Numbered from the stretch's first letter, positions 9,308 through 18,779 are shown. The stretch is 64,000 bases of DNA from Bacillus_BD oryzisoli (GCF_036670025.1 NZ_CP137640.1:1584001-1648000), one strand, 5' to 3'. The notes: generated by a model from the letters alone, not told the origin. A program made the numbers and translations.

Positions 9308-9814
9308 ATGAGCAAAAATCATGTATCTAGACGTCAGTTCCTAAGTTATACATTAACAGGTGTGGGTGGATTTATGGCTGCAGGAATGCTAATGCCAATG
9401 GTGCGTTTTGCTGTTGATCCGGTTCTAAAGCATAAGGGTGGCAGCGATTTCATTGCAACACCACAGAAGGTTAGTGAGATTACTAATGTCCCTACACGTG
9501 TAGACTTCTCATTTAATCAGAAGGATGCCTGGTATGAGTCAGAGGTAACAAATTCAGCTTGGGTTTTTAAAGACGAAAAAGGCGAGATTGTTGCCCTTTC
9601 TCCAGTATGTAAACATTTAGGCTGTACGGTTGACTGGAATACGGACAAGGCTAATCCTGATCAATTTTATTGTCCTTGCCATGGCGGACGTTATACCAAA
9701 GACGGTACAAATATTCCAGGCACACCGCCAACGGCACCATTGGATGTGTTTCCGCTACAGGAAAAAGATGGCTACCTTTATTTAGGTAAAGCTGAACCGC
9801 GAAAGGGGGCGTAA
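9308..9814 (+). CDS. qcrA: Menaquinol-cytochrome c reductase, Rieske iron-sulfur subunit
   Basis: Carries the 2Fe-2S centre that takes electrons from menaquinol in the membrane bc complex. The 168 residues begin with a twin-arginine-like SRRQFL and a hydrophobic membrane segment (about 13-33). The Rieske motifs are intact: C101-K-H103-L-G-C106 and C122-P-C124-H125. The outer cysteines and histidines ligate the cluster, and C106/C124 form the family disulfide. GGGGGGAG precedes the ATG. qcrB begins three bases after the stop. Confidence 0.96.
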   Translation: MSKNHVSRRQFLSYTLTGVGGFMAAGMLMPMVRFAVDPVLKHKGGSDFIATPQKVSEITNVPTRVDFSFNQKDAWYESEVTNSAWVFKDEKGEIVALSPVCKHLGCTVDWNTDKANPDQFYCPCHGGRYTKDGTNIPGTPPTAPLDVFPLQEKDGYLYLGKAEPRKGA

Positions 9815-9817
9815 TCA

Positions 9818-10492
9818 GTGTTAAACAAAATTTATGATTGGGTAGATGAACGTTTAGACATTACGCCTTTGTGGCGGGATATTGCTGATCATGAAGTTCC
9901 AGAGCATGTAAATCCAGCTCATCATTTTTCAGCATTTGTCTACTGTTTTGGGGGATTAACTTTCTTTATAACCGTTATTCAGATTTTATCTGGTATGTTC
10001 TTAACAATGTATTATGTTCCAGATATTAAAAATGCTTGGGAATCAGTCTATTATTTACAAAATGAAGTTGCATTTGGACAAATTGTCAGAGGGATGCATC
10101 ACTGGGGCGCTAGCTTAGTTATCGTCATGATGTTCTTACATACATTGCGTGTTTTCTTCCAAGGTGCATACAAAAAACCTCGTGAGTTAAACTGGATTGT
10201 TGGTGTTTTAATATTCTTTGTAATGCTTGGTCTTGGTCTTACGGGTTATTTATTACCTTGGGATATGAAAGCGCTATTTGCTACAAAGGTAACGATTCAA
10301 ATCGTTGAATCTGTACCATTTATCGGTGATTACTTAAAAATCTTATTAGCCGGAAGTTCTGACATTGTTGGTGCGCAAACCATTTCCCGTTTCTTTGCGA
10401 TTCATGTATTCTTCCTGCCTGCAGCATTATTTGGCCTAATGGCAGCTCACTTTTTGATGATTCGTAAACAAGGTATTTCAGGTCCATTGTAA
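9818..10492 (+). CDS. qcrB: Menaquinol-cytochrome c reductase, cytochrome b6 subunit
   Basis: A 224-residue multispanning membrane protein of the cytochrome b6 type with four predicted segments. Haem-ligand histidines are visible in RGMHHWGASLV and, in the last segment, in FAIHVFFLPA and MAAHFLM. It provides the quinol-oxidising haem b core. The start is GTG 9818 behind AAAGGGGG at the end of qcrA. A 45-base gap leads to qcrC. Confidence 0.96.
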   Translation: MLNKIYDWVDERLDITPLWRDIADHEVPEHVNPAHHFSAFVYCFGGLTFFITVIQILSGMFLTMYYVPDIKNAWESVYYLQNEVAFGQIVRGMHHWGASLVIVMMFLHTLRVFFQGAYKKPRELNWIVGVLIFFVMLGLGLTGYLLPWDMKALFATKVTIQIVESVPFIGDYLKILLAGSSDIVGAQTISRFFAIHVFFLPAALFGLMAAHFLMIRKQGISGPL

Positions 10493-10537
10493 TAATTCAC
10501 ATGTTTTTATTAACACTTAAAAGGAGGGAGACTATTC

Positions 10538-11317
10538 ATGCATCGTGGAAAAGGAATGAAGTTCGTGGGCGATTCGCGTGTGCCTGCGAAGGAACACAGA
10601 AAACCGAATATTCCAAAAGATTATTCGGAATATCCTGGTAAAACAGAAGCTTTCTGGCCAAACTTTTTATTAAAAGAATGGATGGTTGGTGCAGTTTTTC
10701 TTATCGGCTTCTTATGTTTAACAGTTGCGCATCCGTCTCCGTTAGAAAAAATTGCCGATCCTAGTGACACTGGATATATTCCGATGCCAGACTGGTACTT
10801 CTTATTCTTATATCAATTATTAAAATATAGCTATGCATCTGGTCCTTATAACTTAATAGGTGCACTTGTTATCCCAGGCTTAGCATTTGGTGCCTTATTG
10901 TTAGCACCTTTTATCGATCGCGGGCCACAAAGGCGTCCATCAAAACGTCCATTAGCAACAGGGTTTATGCTCTTGGCACTTGCAGGTATTACGTATCTTA
11001 CCTGGGAGTCAGTTGCTACTCATGACTGGGAGGCCGCTGCAGAGCAAGGAAAGATCGTAGCAGAAGCTGATATTGATACGGCATCTGAAGGATATCAAAT
11101 CTTTGAAGCAAATGGCTGTGTTAGCTGTCACGGAAACCAACTTGAAGGTGGCGCTGCTGCTCCTGCTTTAATTGATACCGGATTATCTCCTGAAGAAGTT
11201 GCTGATATCGCTAAAAACGGTTCTGCAAGTGGAAAAATGCCTCCAGGCATGTTTAAAGGTACTGATGAAGAATTAGCTAAATTAGCAGAGTTTATTTCAA
11301 ACGTTAAAAGTAAATAA
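10538..11317 (+). CDS. qcrC: Menaquinol-cytochrome c reductase, cytochrome b/c subunit
   Basis: A 259-residue fusion typical of Bacillus. The first two-thirds resemble subunit IV of b6f complexes, with three membrane segments and the PDWYF motif near residue 85. The C-terminal domain is a small cytochrome c with the haem-binding C194-V-S-C197-H198 and a probable axial methionine in KMPPGMF. The enzyme passes electrons to cytochrome c. The ATG follows AAGGAGGGAGA. A strong terminator ends the operon. Confidence 0.96.
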   Translation: MHRGKGMKFVGDSRVPAKEHRKPNIPKDYSEYPGKTEAFWPNFLLKEWMVGAVFLIGFLCLTVAHPSPLEKIADPSDTGYIPMPDWYFLFLYQLLKYSYASGPYNLIGALVIPGLAFGALLLAPFIDRGPQRRPSKRPLATGFMLLALAGITYLTWESVATHDWEAAAEQGKIVAEADIDTASEGYQIFEANGCVSCHGNQLEGGAAAPALIDTGLSPEEVADIAKNGSASGKMPPGMFKGTDEELAKLAEFISNVKSK

Positions 11318-11373
11318 GAGAGTCGTGAAAAAGCCGGCGAATTTTCGTCGGCTTTTTCACGACTCTCTTTTTA
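11318..11373 (+). terminator. Strong intrinsic terminator of qcrABC
   Basis: A near-perfect inverted repeat of about 20 bases per arm (AGAGAGTCGTGAAAAAGCCG against its complement) is followed by TTTTTAT. It starts right after the qcrC stop. Confidence 0.95.
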
Positions 11374-11438
11374 TCATACAGCTACAGCCTATGTTAAGAT
11401 AGATAAGTGTAATTTATGGAAAGAGATGAGGGGAAAAT

Positions 11439-12029
11439 ATGAAATGGATCTATCCAATCTTAGGAAATCGTCAGTTTTTATGGTTATTATTGGTAATTAA
11501 TATTCTCGGGACGGTGTATGGATATTATTGGTATGGCTGGCAATTGGCAGAAACACCAGGAAAATTTCTCCTATTTGTTCCTGATAGCCCGACAGCTAGC
11601 TTATTTTTTGTTATTGTCCTTATAGCCTTCTTATTGGGGAAAAATTGGCCTTTAATCGAAGCATTGGCAGTTGTAACGCTTTTTAAATATGGGGTTTGGG
11701 CTGTTGTGATGAATTTTCTTGTTTATTTTGTGGGCGGGGAGCTTAATTTTACGGCTTGGATGCTTATTTTTTCCCATGCAGGCATGGCAGTGCAAGGTCT
11801 GTTATATGCACCTTTTTATCGTATTAAGGCTTGGCATTTAGTGATAACTGGAATTTGGACGTTGCATAATGATGTCATTGACTATGTATTCTTTATGCTT
11901 CCTCGTTATAGTATGCTTGATCAATTCATACCTGAGATTGGCTATTTCACATTTTGGCTTAGTGTTTTTTCTTTGCTTATAGCTTATTGGGTAGGGGTGA
12001 GAAAAAATCATTATGAATTAAAGATCTAA
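11439..12029 (+). CDS. ypjA: DUF1405 integral membrane protein YpjA
   Basis: A 196-residue protein with five to six hydrophobic segments and motifs YGYYWYGWQL, WTLHNDVIDY and a C-terminal YWVGVRK. Its function is unknown. Its place between qcrC and ypjB matches B. subtilis ypjA. The ATG is preceded by GAGATGAGGGG. It is followed 61 bases later by ypjB. Confidence 0.87.
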   Translation: MKWIYPILGNRQFLWLLLVINILGTVYGYYWYGWQLAETPGKFLLFVPDSPTASLFFVIVLIAFLLGKNWPLIEALAVVTLFKYGVWAVVMNFLVYFVGGELNFTAWMLIFSHAGMAVQGLLYAPFYRIKAWHLVITGIWTLHNDVIDYVFFMLPRYSMLDQFIPEIGYFTFWLSVFSLLIAYWVGVRKNHYELKI

Positions 12030-12090
12030 AATGATATGGTCTAACCTTGTCCTACTTCTCATACATTGTTACTAATGAGGGGGGACAAGC

Positions 12091-12873
12091 ATGAAATCCA
12101 AGCTATGGATTGTAATCTTTTTATGTTTTCTTTTATTAGCTACAAATGCTTCAGCTAATGATGATTCGTCGCCAATCGATCAGCTTAACGCTTTGTCTGA
12201 TGAGGCGCTTCAATTAACAAAGTCACAAAGATATGAGGATGCTAAAAAGATATTAGAAACTTTTTCCGATAAATTTTCGTCTGTCACGATTAAAGAAAGC
12301 ACGTTCACGATGGATGAACTGCGAATCGTTACCATTGCTCATAACGAAGCGGTCGAAGCAACAACCAATGTTTCGATGAACCCTGATGAAAGAATTAATC
12401 GGGTGACAAAATTCCGATTAGTCATTGATGCCATTTCATCGACAAAGCACCCTCTTTGGACAAAAATGGAAGAACCAATATTAGCTATTTTTGATGATGT
12501 AAAAGAAGCGGCTTTTAATGGCGATCAAGAAGCTTTTCACAAAAGTCTTAATTCTTTTTTATCATTATATGAAGTGATTAATCCAAGTATGAAGCTCGAT
12601 GTTTCACCAGAGCGTTTTCAAAAACTTGATACGAGAATTAATTTTATTGATCACTACAGGCAGGATATTTTGACGCAGCAGAATTCAATGAAAGAGCTGC
12701 TTATTCTTGAAACGGACTTGCAAAGTATTTTTGATCTAGAAACAGATGAAACTGATCCGTCATTATGGTGGGTGATTATTTCGACGGGAAGTATCATCAT
12801 TGTTACATTATCCTATGTAGGATGGAGAAAATATGTAGGTGAAAAGGAAAAAAGAAAAAATCGTTCCAGATAA
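12091..12873 (+). CDS. ypjB: Sporulation protein YpjB
   Basis: A 260-residue exported membrane protein. It has an N-terminal signal (KLWIVIFLCFLLLATNASA), a helical extracytoplasmic domain (about 25-225) and one C-terminal membrane segment (WWVIISTGSIIIVTLSYVGW) ending in a basic tail. The family is annotated as sporulation-associated; no enzymatic motif is visible. The start ATG lies behind ATGAGGGGGGA. Synteny with B. subtilis ypjB supports the name. Confidence 0.85.
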   Translation: MKSKLWIVIFLCFLLLATNASANDDSSPIDQLNALSDEALQLTKSQRYEDAKKILETFSDKFSSVTIKESTFTMDELRIVTIAHNEAVEATTNVSMNPDERINRVTKFRLVIDAISSTKHPLWTKMEEPILAIFDDVKEAAFNGDQEAFHKSLNSFLSLYEVINPSMKLDVSPERFQKLDTRINFIDHYRQDILTQQNSMKELLILETDLQSIFDLETDETDPSLWWVIISTGSIIIVTLSYVGWRKYVGEKEKRKNRSR

Positions 12874-12989
12874 GTTCAGAAAATAGGAAAAAGCTCCATT
12901 CGTTCCTTAAAAACAGCTTATTGTTTGACACCGAATCAGTAGAAAACTTACAATAATAATAGTTATATGTTGAATGGAGGAACAAAAAA

Positions 12990-13664
12990 TTGTTTTTAAT
13001 TTATTTTGCGATTATTATCATCATTCCGATATGGGCGCAAATCCGGGTGAAAAAAACTTATTCCAAATACTCACATGTGGCTTCGTCATCTCAATTAAGA
13101 GGTGCTGAAGTGGCAAGGAAAATTCTTGATGAAAATGGACTTTACAATGTAAATATTGAAGAGGTCCGCGGTACGCTATCCGATCACTATGATCCAAGAT
13201 CGAAAACCGTCCGGCTTTCTTCGGAAAATTATCATGGCCATTCAGTAGCTGCAGCAGCCGTCGCAGCTCACGAGGTTGGTCATGCCATCCAAGATAAGGA
13301 AGCATACAGTTTCTTACGCTTACGTCATAGTTTAGTTCCAGTGGCGAATATTGGTTCTAACTTTTCTTGGATTTTAATTATTATTGGTATGCTGCTAGGG
13401 ATGAGTAACTTTGTTTTACTAGGAATTATTTTTATGGCTGCAGCTGTTTTATTCCAGCTTGTAACACTTCCAGTTGAATTTAATGCATCGAGCCGTGCAA
13501 TGGATCAATGCGTAGCACTTGGAGTGATCCGTAATGATGAAGAACGGGAAACAAGAAAAGTGTTAAGTGCAGCTGCTTTGACATACGTGGCGGCGGCGGC
13601 AATTGCTGTATTAGAATTAGTTCGTTTAATTCTCGTTTATACAGGAATGCAAAATGACGATTAA
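12990..13664 (+). CDS. YugP-like zinc metallopeptidase
   Basis: A 224-residue membrane protease-like protein. An N-terminal membrane segment is followed by the zinc-binding AAHEVGHAIQ (HExxH, about residues 93-97) and three later hydrophobic segments. The third ligand is probably the glutamate of LPVEFNASSRA. This is the YugP family; the substrate is unknown. Start is TTG 12990 behind AATGGAGGAAC. As I recall, B. subtilis yugP is at another locus, so this position between ypjB and ypjC is a lineage difference. Confidence 0.85.
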   Translation: MFLIYFAIIIIIPIWAQIRVKKTYSKYSHVASSSQLRGAEVARKILDENGLYNVNIEEVRGTLSDHYDPRSKTVRLSSENYHGHSVAAAAVAAHEVGHAIQDKEAYSFLRLRHSLVPVANIGSNFSWILIIIGMLLGMSNFVLLGIIFMAAAVLFQLVTLPVEFNASSRAMDQCVALGVIRNDEERETRKVLSAAALTYVAAAAIAVLELVRLILVYTGMQNDD

Positions 13665-13704
13665 TAAGAAAAGGATTTAGACCTGAGTCTAAATCCTTTT
13701 CTTA
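13664..13704. terminator. Bidirectional terminator between YugP-like gene and ypjC
   Basis: AAGAAAAGGATTTAGAC pairs with its downstream complement around a four-base loop, with A- and T-rich flanks on both sides. It can serve both convergent genes. Confidence 0.9.
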
Positions 13705-13707
13705 TGA

Positions 13708-14580
13708 TTAATGCACGATTGGCTTTTTATTTTCGTCTAATGTAAATCCTTCACCAATGACGTCATGGACAATGCTGACGGATACGAATGCATGAGGATC
13801 TACTTCCATAATGACGCTTTTTAGACGAACAATTTCATTTTTTGCAACCACGCAGTATAGAACTTCCCGGTCTTGTTTTGTATAGGAACCATAGCCTTTC
13901 AAAACGGTGACACCTCTGCCCATTTCCTGCAGTATCTTATTTGCTATCTCTTCATTTTGCCCGGAGATTATCATTGCTCCTCTTGCTGAGTATGCCCCTT
14001 CTTGCATAAAATCAATGACTCTTGCCGAGATAAAGACCAAAACAAGTGTATACATAGCTTCGTGATAATCCAAATAAAAGATTAATGATAAGGTGATGAC
14101 AACGGCATCAAAGATAAACATCGTTTTGCCCATACTCCAGCCAATATACTTATGTACAAGGCGTGCAATAATGTCAACTCCGCCCGTGGTGCCGCCAAAG
14201 CGAAAGATAATCCCAAGTCCGACACCAATAGACACCCCGGCAAACAAGGCTGCCAAAGTCATATCATCCTTTAGCGGCATATTGATCTGGTATCTTTGAA
14301 AAATCCAGAGAAATACAGAAACAGCTACTGTTCCAATGATTGTATAGAGTAAAGAATTTCGTCCAAGAATTTTCCAGCCAATAAAAAACAAGGGGATATT
14401 TAGAATTAAATTTACGTATGAAGGATCCCAAGCGAAAAGAAAATAAAGTAAAAGTGTTATACCAGTAAAACCGCCTTCTGCTAAATTATTTTGCATATTA
14501 AAATGAACAATACCGAATGAATATACACAAGCACCTAAGAGAATAAACAGAGTATTTTTTATTTTGATGTCAACAAACAT
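13708..14580 (-). CDS. ypjC: YitT/UPF0750 family membrane protein YpjC
   Basis: A 290-residue protein with about five N-terminal membrane segments, including FRFGGTTGGVDIIARL, and a soluble C-terminal DUF2179 domain (about residues 205-290, GRGVTVLKGYGSYTKQDREV). Transport substrate unknown. The reading frame extends upstream to 14712, but ATG 14580 has GGAGGAAACAAT directly before it and gives the family-typical N-terminus MFVDIKIKN. It is the only minus-strand gene in this stretch. Confidence 0.87.
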   Translation of the reverse strand: MFVDIKIKNTLFILLGACVYSFGIVHFNMQNNLAEGGFTGITLLLYFLFAWDPSYVNLILNIPLFFIGWKILGRNSLLYTIIGTVAVSVFLWIFQRYQINMPLKDDMTLAALFAGVSIGVGLGIIFRFGGTTGGVDIIARLVHKYIGWSMGKTMFIFDAVVITLSLIFYLDYHEAMYTLVLVFISARVIDFMQEGAYSARGAMIISGQNEEIANKILQEMGRGVTVLKGYGSYTKQDREVLYCVVAKNEIVRLKSVIMEVDPHAFVSVSIVHDVIGEGFTLDENKKPIVH

Positions 14581-14754
14581 ATTGTTTCCTCCGCTTCCAA
14601 ATTCGACCTTAAAACGATTATAATTATATAAGAAAAGTATTTCGGGAACAAATACATGAAAGTTTTGAAAAAAAGAAAAACATTTGTCAAAACGGTTCAG
14701 TTTAGCTAACATGAAAGAAGAGTCAAATATTCATGCATCGTAGAGGTGATTTTT

Positions 14755-15087
14755 TTGTCAAATGATAAAACAATGAAAGACCTGCAAAAGGAAGTAGATG
14801 CCTATATCAGTCAATTTAAGGAGGGATATTTCAGTCCCCTGGCCATGACAGCCCGGCTGACAGAAGAATTAGGCGAATTAGCCAGAGAGGTCAATCATTT
14901 TTATGGTGAGAAACCGAAAAAAAAATCTGAAGAAGAAAACACGGTTGAAGAAGAGCTTGGAGATTTATTATTTGTCCTAATTTGTTTTGCAAATTCCTTA
15001 CATATCGATCTTGAAGAAGCCCATAATCGGGTGATGAATAAATTTAATACAAGGGACAAAGACCGCTGGACAAGAATTAACGAATAG
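14755..15087 (+). CDS. ypjD: MazG-type nucleotide pyrophosphohydrolase (YpjD)
   Basis: A single-domain, 110-residue MazG-like enzyme that probably hydrolyses (d)NTPs to monophosphates as a housecleaning step. The metal-binding acidic motifs are visible: TEELGELAREVNH and EEELGDLLFVLICFAN. TTG 14755 is chosen because AGAGGTGA (14742-14749) fits it, although the frame is open from a GTG at 14746. dapB starts 16 bases later, suggesting an operon running toward panD. Confidence 0.85.
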   Translation: MSNDKTMKDLQKEVDAYISQFKEGYFSPLAMTARLTEELGELAREVNHFYGEKPKKKSEEENTVEEELGDLLFVLICFANSLHIDLEEAHNRVMNKFNTRDKDRWTRINE

Positions 15088-15103
15088 GAAAGAGGAGAAT
15101 GGT

Positions 15104-15904
15104 ATGGAAAAAATAAAAGTCATTATTGCGGGGCCTCGTGGCAGAATGGGATCTGAAGCAGTAAAATTGGTTGAAAGAACAGAGAAATTTGAGTTAGTTG
15201 CTGTCGTTGATCATAAGCATGGGGGCAAGCTTTTAACAGAATTAGAAGGAGTTTCAACATTGCCGGTGCCAGTTTTCGCTGACATAACCACCTGTTTAAC
15301 TGAAGTGAAGGCAGATGTTCTCATTGATTTAACAACACCAGAAGTAGGGATGCATCATACGAAAACGGCATTGGAATTTGGTGTCCGGCCTGTTGTAGGA
15401 ACAACTGGATTTACACAAGAGAATCTAGCGGAACTTGAGAATCTTTGCCGGGAAAAAGAAACGGGTTGTATTATTGCACCGAACTTTGCATTAGGTGCTG
15501 TGTTAATGATGAAATTTTCACAACTGGCAGGGAGATATTTCCAAGATGTCGAGATTATTGAATTGCACCATGATAAGAAGCTTGACGCGCCTTCTGGAAC
15601 TGCGGTAAAAACAGCTGAAATGATTGCCCAAGTAAGAGCGGAAAAATCACAGGGACATCCCGATGAGAAAGAAACACTTCCGGGTGCAAGAGGAGCAGAT
15701 TTTTCAGGCATGCATATCCATTCTGTCCGTTTACCAGGGTTAATTGCTCATCAACAGGTTATGTTTGGTGCAGAAGGACAAACTTTGACGATCCGCCATG
15801 ATTCCTATGACCGGGTTTCATTTATGTCGGGTGTAAAACTAGCAGTTGATACGGTTATGAATCTTCATACACTTGTATATGGATTAGAAAACATAATTGA
15901 GTAA
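15104..15904 (+). CDS. dapB: 4-Hydroxy-tetrahydrodipicolinate reductase
   Basis: Reduces the DapA product to tetrahydrodipicolinate in lysine and diaminopimelate synthesis, which also feeds spore dipicolinate. The 266 residues show the NAD(P)-binding GPRGRMGSEAV at the N-terminus and the catalytic ELHHDKKLDAPSGTA block around residue 155. The ATG follows AAGAGGAGAATGGT. It is in a tight cluster with ypjD and mgsA. Confidence 0.97.
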   Translation: MEKIKVIIAGPRGRMGSEAVKLVERTEKFELVAVVDHKHGGKLLTELEGVSTLPVPVFADITTCLTEVKADVLIDLTTPEVGMHHTKTALEFGVRPVVGTTGFTQENLAELENLCREKETGCIIAPNFALGAVLMMKFSQLAGRYFQDVEIIELHHDKKLDAPSGTAVKTAEMIAQVRAEKSQGHPDEKETLPGARGADFSGMHIHSVRLPGLIAHQQVMFGAEGQTLTIRHDSYDRVSFMSGVKLAVDTVMNLHTLVYGLENIIE

Positions 15905-15919
15905 AGCGAGGAAAACATA

Positions 15920-16336
15920 ATGAATATTGCATTAATCGCCCATGATAAGAAAAAGGATGATATGATTCGTTTTACAACAGCTTATCAATTGATTCTACAG
16001 GAGCACACATTATTTGCCACCGGAACAACGGGGCAAAAAATAATGGATGCAACAGGATTGTCTGTTCATCGATTCCAGTCGGGGCCATTTGGCGGGGACC
16101 AGGAAATTGGAGCCATGATAGCAAACAATAAAATGGATATGGTTTTCTTCTTCAGGGATCCGTTAACTGCGCAGCCCCATGAGCCGGATGTAACAGCGTT
16201 AATTCGTCTATGCGATGTTTATGCTGTACCACTTGCTACGAATATGGGTACAGGAGAGGTGTTAGTCAGGGGGCTGGAAAGAAATGATCTTTCCTGGCGC
16301 AATATTGTCAGAGGCCATGCACCTATCACTGAATAG
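15920..16336 (+). CDS. mgsA: Methylglyoxal synthase
   Basis: Converts dihydroxyacetone phosphate to methylglyoxal and phosphate, a glycolytic bypass. The 138 residues include the N-terminal ALIAHDKKKDDM, the phosphate-binding TGTTG and the catalytic aspartate region GGDQEIGAMI, followed by FFRDPLTAQPHEPD. The ATG lies 15 bases after dapB behind AGCGAGGAAAAC. Confidence 0.96.
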   Translation: MNIALIAHDKKKDDMIRFTTAYQLILQEHTLFATGTTGQKIMDATGLSVHRFQSGPFGGDQEIGAMIANNKMDMVFFFRDPLTAQPHEPDVTALIRLCDVYAVPLATNMGTGEVLVRGLERNDLSWRNIVRGHAPITE

Positions 16337-16437
16337 GTAGTAGCCCAATATCATTACTGTTTTAAAATTTTACATAATGAATAAAACTATTATTAAAAGC
16401 CGACAGTGACCTGAGGAATAATGAGGAGAAAAGGTAG

Positions 16438-17583
16438 ATGAAAACAAAACTAAAAATTGGCATTACCTGTTACCCGACTGTTGGTGGTTCAGGAGTTATT
16501 GCAACAGAACTTGGCAAAATGCTGGCGGAAAAAGGTCATAGCATCCATTTTATTTCATCCAGTTTGCCTTTTAGACTGAAAAAAATGTACCATAATATTT
16601 ACTATCATCAAGTAGAAGTGAACCAATACTCTGTGTTTCAATATCCGCCATATGATATCGCGCTTGCAAGTAAAATGGCAGAAGTCATAAAGAGAGAAAA
16701 ATTGGATTTACTTCATGTACATTATGCTATCCCACATGCTGTATGTGCGATATTAGCAAAACAAATGTCAGGAAGAGATATAAAAATTGTTACAACACTA
16801 CATGGAACAGATATTACAGTCCTTGGTTATGATGCATCGTTAACAGATGCGATTCGATTCGGTATTGAGGAATCTGATGCGGTTACAGCCGTGTCACATT
16901 CATTGATTACTGAAACCTATGATCTAGTGAAACCAAACAAAAAAATTCTTCCGGTCTATAATTTTATTGATGAACGAGTATATCATAAAATTCCTACCTG
17001 TCACTTAAAAGAAGAATATGAAATAAATGCCCATGAGAAGGTTGTTATTCATGTTTCAAATTTCCGTAGTGTAAAACGTGTTCCAGATGTTGTAAGAGCA
17101 TTTGCTAAAATGGCTGCCCAAATACCTGCTAAACTATTGCTGGTAGGAGATGGACCAGAATTTTCAAAAGTCAGCCAGCTTGTTGAGAAATTAGAAATTC
17201 AGGATCATGTTTTATTCCTTGGTAAGCAGGATAACCTTGAGGAATTATATTCCATTAGTGATTTAATGCTCCTTTTATCTGAAAAAGAAAGCTTTGGACT
17301 TGTAGCACTCGAAGCAATGGCCTGCGGGGTGCCATGCATTGGGACAAATATTGGCGGTATTCCTGAAGTGATTCAGGACGGGGTTAATGGTTTTCTATGC
17401 GATTTAGGAGATATCGAACAAGTAGCAGGGAAAGCGGTGCAACTCTTAACGGATGAAGAAAGACATAGACAATTTTCACAGCAATCTATTCAAATAGTGA
17501 ATGAACAATTTCGCGCTGAAAAGATCGTTGAACAATATGAACATATTTATTATCAACTATTGAAAAGTGGTGAAGTGGGATGA
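16438..17583 (+). CDS. bshA: N-acetyl-alpha-D-glucosaminyl L-malate synthase
   Basis: GT4 glycosyltransferase that makes GlcNAc-malate, the first step of bacillithiol synthesis. The 381 residues show ITCYPTVGGSGVIATELG at the N-terminus, VSNFRSVKR at the start of the C-terminal fold, and the nucleotide-sugar motif EKESFGLVALEAMACGVP. The ATG sits behind TGAGGAGAAAAGGTAG. In B. subtilis the deacetylase bshB1 lies between mgsA and bshA; here that position is a 101-base spacer. The stop overlaps cca (ATGA). Confidence 0.95.
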   Translation: MKTKLKIGITCYPTVGGSGVIATELGKMLAEKGHSIHFISSSLPFRLKKMYHNIYYHQVEVNQYSVFQYPPYDIALASKMAEVIKREKLDLLHVHYAIPHAVCAILAKQMSGRDIKIVTTLHGTDITVLGYDASLTDAIRFGIEESDAVTAVSHSLITETYDLVKPNKKILPVYNFIDERVYHKIPTCHLKEEYEINAHEKVVIHVSNFRSVKRVPDVVRAFAKMAAQIPAKLLLVGDGPEFSKVSQLVEKLEIQDHVLFLGKQDNLEELYSISDLMLLLSEKESFGLVALEAMACGVPCIGTNIGGIPEVIQDGVNGFLCDLGDIEQVAGKAVQLLTDEERHRQFSQQSIQIVNEQFRAEKIVEQYEHIYYQLLKSGEVG

Positions 17584-18779
17584 TGCCGATTTTTACAAGA
17601 GCCATCCCTCTTTTTGAAAGAATTGAAAAAGCTGGTTTTGAGGCCTATTTTGTGGGCGGCTGTGTTCGTGATTACATACTTGGTAAAGAAATTGCTGATG
17701 TCGATATTGCTACATCCGCTACACCGCAGGAAGTGCAAAAAATTTTTCCGAAAACAATTGATGTGGGCATTGAACATGGAACAGTTGTTGTTATATGGGA
17801 AAAAGAAACGTATGAGCTTACAACCTTTCGTACAGATGGAGAATATAGCGATTTTCGCAGACCCAGCGATGTTACCTTTATTCGAAATCTTAAAGAAGAC
17901 CTAAAACGGCGGGATTTTACGATGAATAGTATTGCTATGGACAAGGAAGGTCATTTGGTTGACCCGTTTCATGGTCAAAAAGCCATTGAACAAAGGGTCA
18001 TTGAAACGGTCGGTTCAGCCTCAGAGCGTTTTCATGAAGATGCATTAAGAATGATGAGAGCAGTCCGTTTTGTCAGCCAATTATCCTTTTCAATTGAACC
18101 GGTAACGTTTCTCGCCTTAACGGAAAATGCTTACCTGTTAGAAAAAATTGCTACGGAACGGAAAACGGCGGAGTTCGAGAAATTACTTCAGGGTGAAAAC
18201 CGAAAGGCTGCCATTCAGCTTTTACTTGATTCAGGTTTGTTTCAATATTTACCGGGCCTGCGATTTCAGGAAAAAGCACTGGCTCAATTGTTAAAGTTTG
18301 AGATTGAGCAGCTCTCAATCATTGAAATGTGGTCATTTCTAATCTTTTTAATGGGAATTCAAACCGATGAAGCGGAAAGGTTTCTTAGACGATGGAAGCT
18401 TCCGGTCAAAAAGATAAAACAGGTTAAATCGACAGCAGGCTGGCTCCAATATCGGGTTCATTCACCATGGAATACGGAAAGCTTATATGAGGCAGGCCTT
18501 CAGTTTGTTGTGCCTGTAGAAAGGCTTTTTAATATTTGTAACCATCAGCATCTATTACAATCTATTTCTGATGTACGTGAGCGCCACGAAAATCTAATTA
18601 TTAAAGAACGTCAGGAACTTAATGTAAGTGGTCATGACTTAATCAAATGGAGCGGTCAAAATGGCGGTCCATGGGTTAGGGACAAGCTTGCACTTATAGA
18701 GAAAGCGGTATTGAACGGCGAAGTTGCTAATAAAAGAGAATCAATAAGGGAGTGGCTGTTAAAGTGCAATCAGAGTTAA
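17580..18779 (+). CDS. cca: CCA-adding tRNA nucleotidyltransferase
   Basis: Adds or repairs the 3' CCA end of tRNAs. It is a class II nucleotidyltransferase of 399 residues. The N-terminal catalytic head has VGGCVRDYILGK and the DVDIATSATP carboxylates. RRDFTMNSIA and EDALRMMRAVRF mark the poly(A)-polymerase-like neck and body. It overlaps bshA by four bases and is itself overlapped by birA, so translation is probably coupled. Confidence 0.96.
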   Translation: MMPIFTRAIPLFERIEKAGFEAYFVGGCVRDYILGKEIADVDIATSATPQEVQKIFPKTIDVGIEHGTVVVIWEKETYELTTFRTDGEYSDFRRPSDVTFIRNLKEDLKRRDFTMNSIAMDKEGHLVDPFHGQKAIEQRVIETVGSASERFHEDALRMMRAVRFVSQLSFSIEPVTFLALTENAYLLEKIATERKTAEFEKLLQGENRKAAIQLLLDSGLFQYLPGLRFQEKALAQLLKFEIEQLSIIEMWSFLIFLMGIQTDEAERFLRRWKLPVKKIKQVKSTAGWLQYRVHSPWNTESLYEAGLQFVVPVERLFNICNHQHLLQSISDVRERHENLIIKERQELNVSGHDLIKWSGQNGGPWVRDKLALIEKAVLNGEVANKRESIREWLLKCNQS

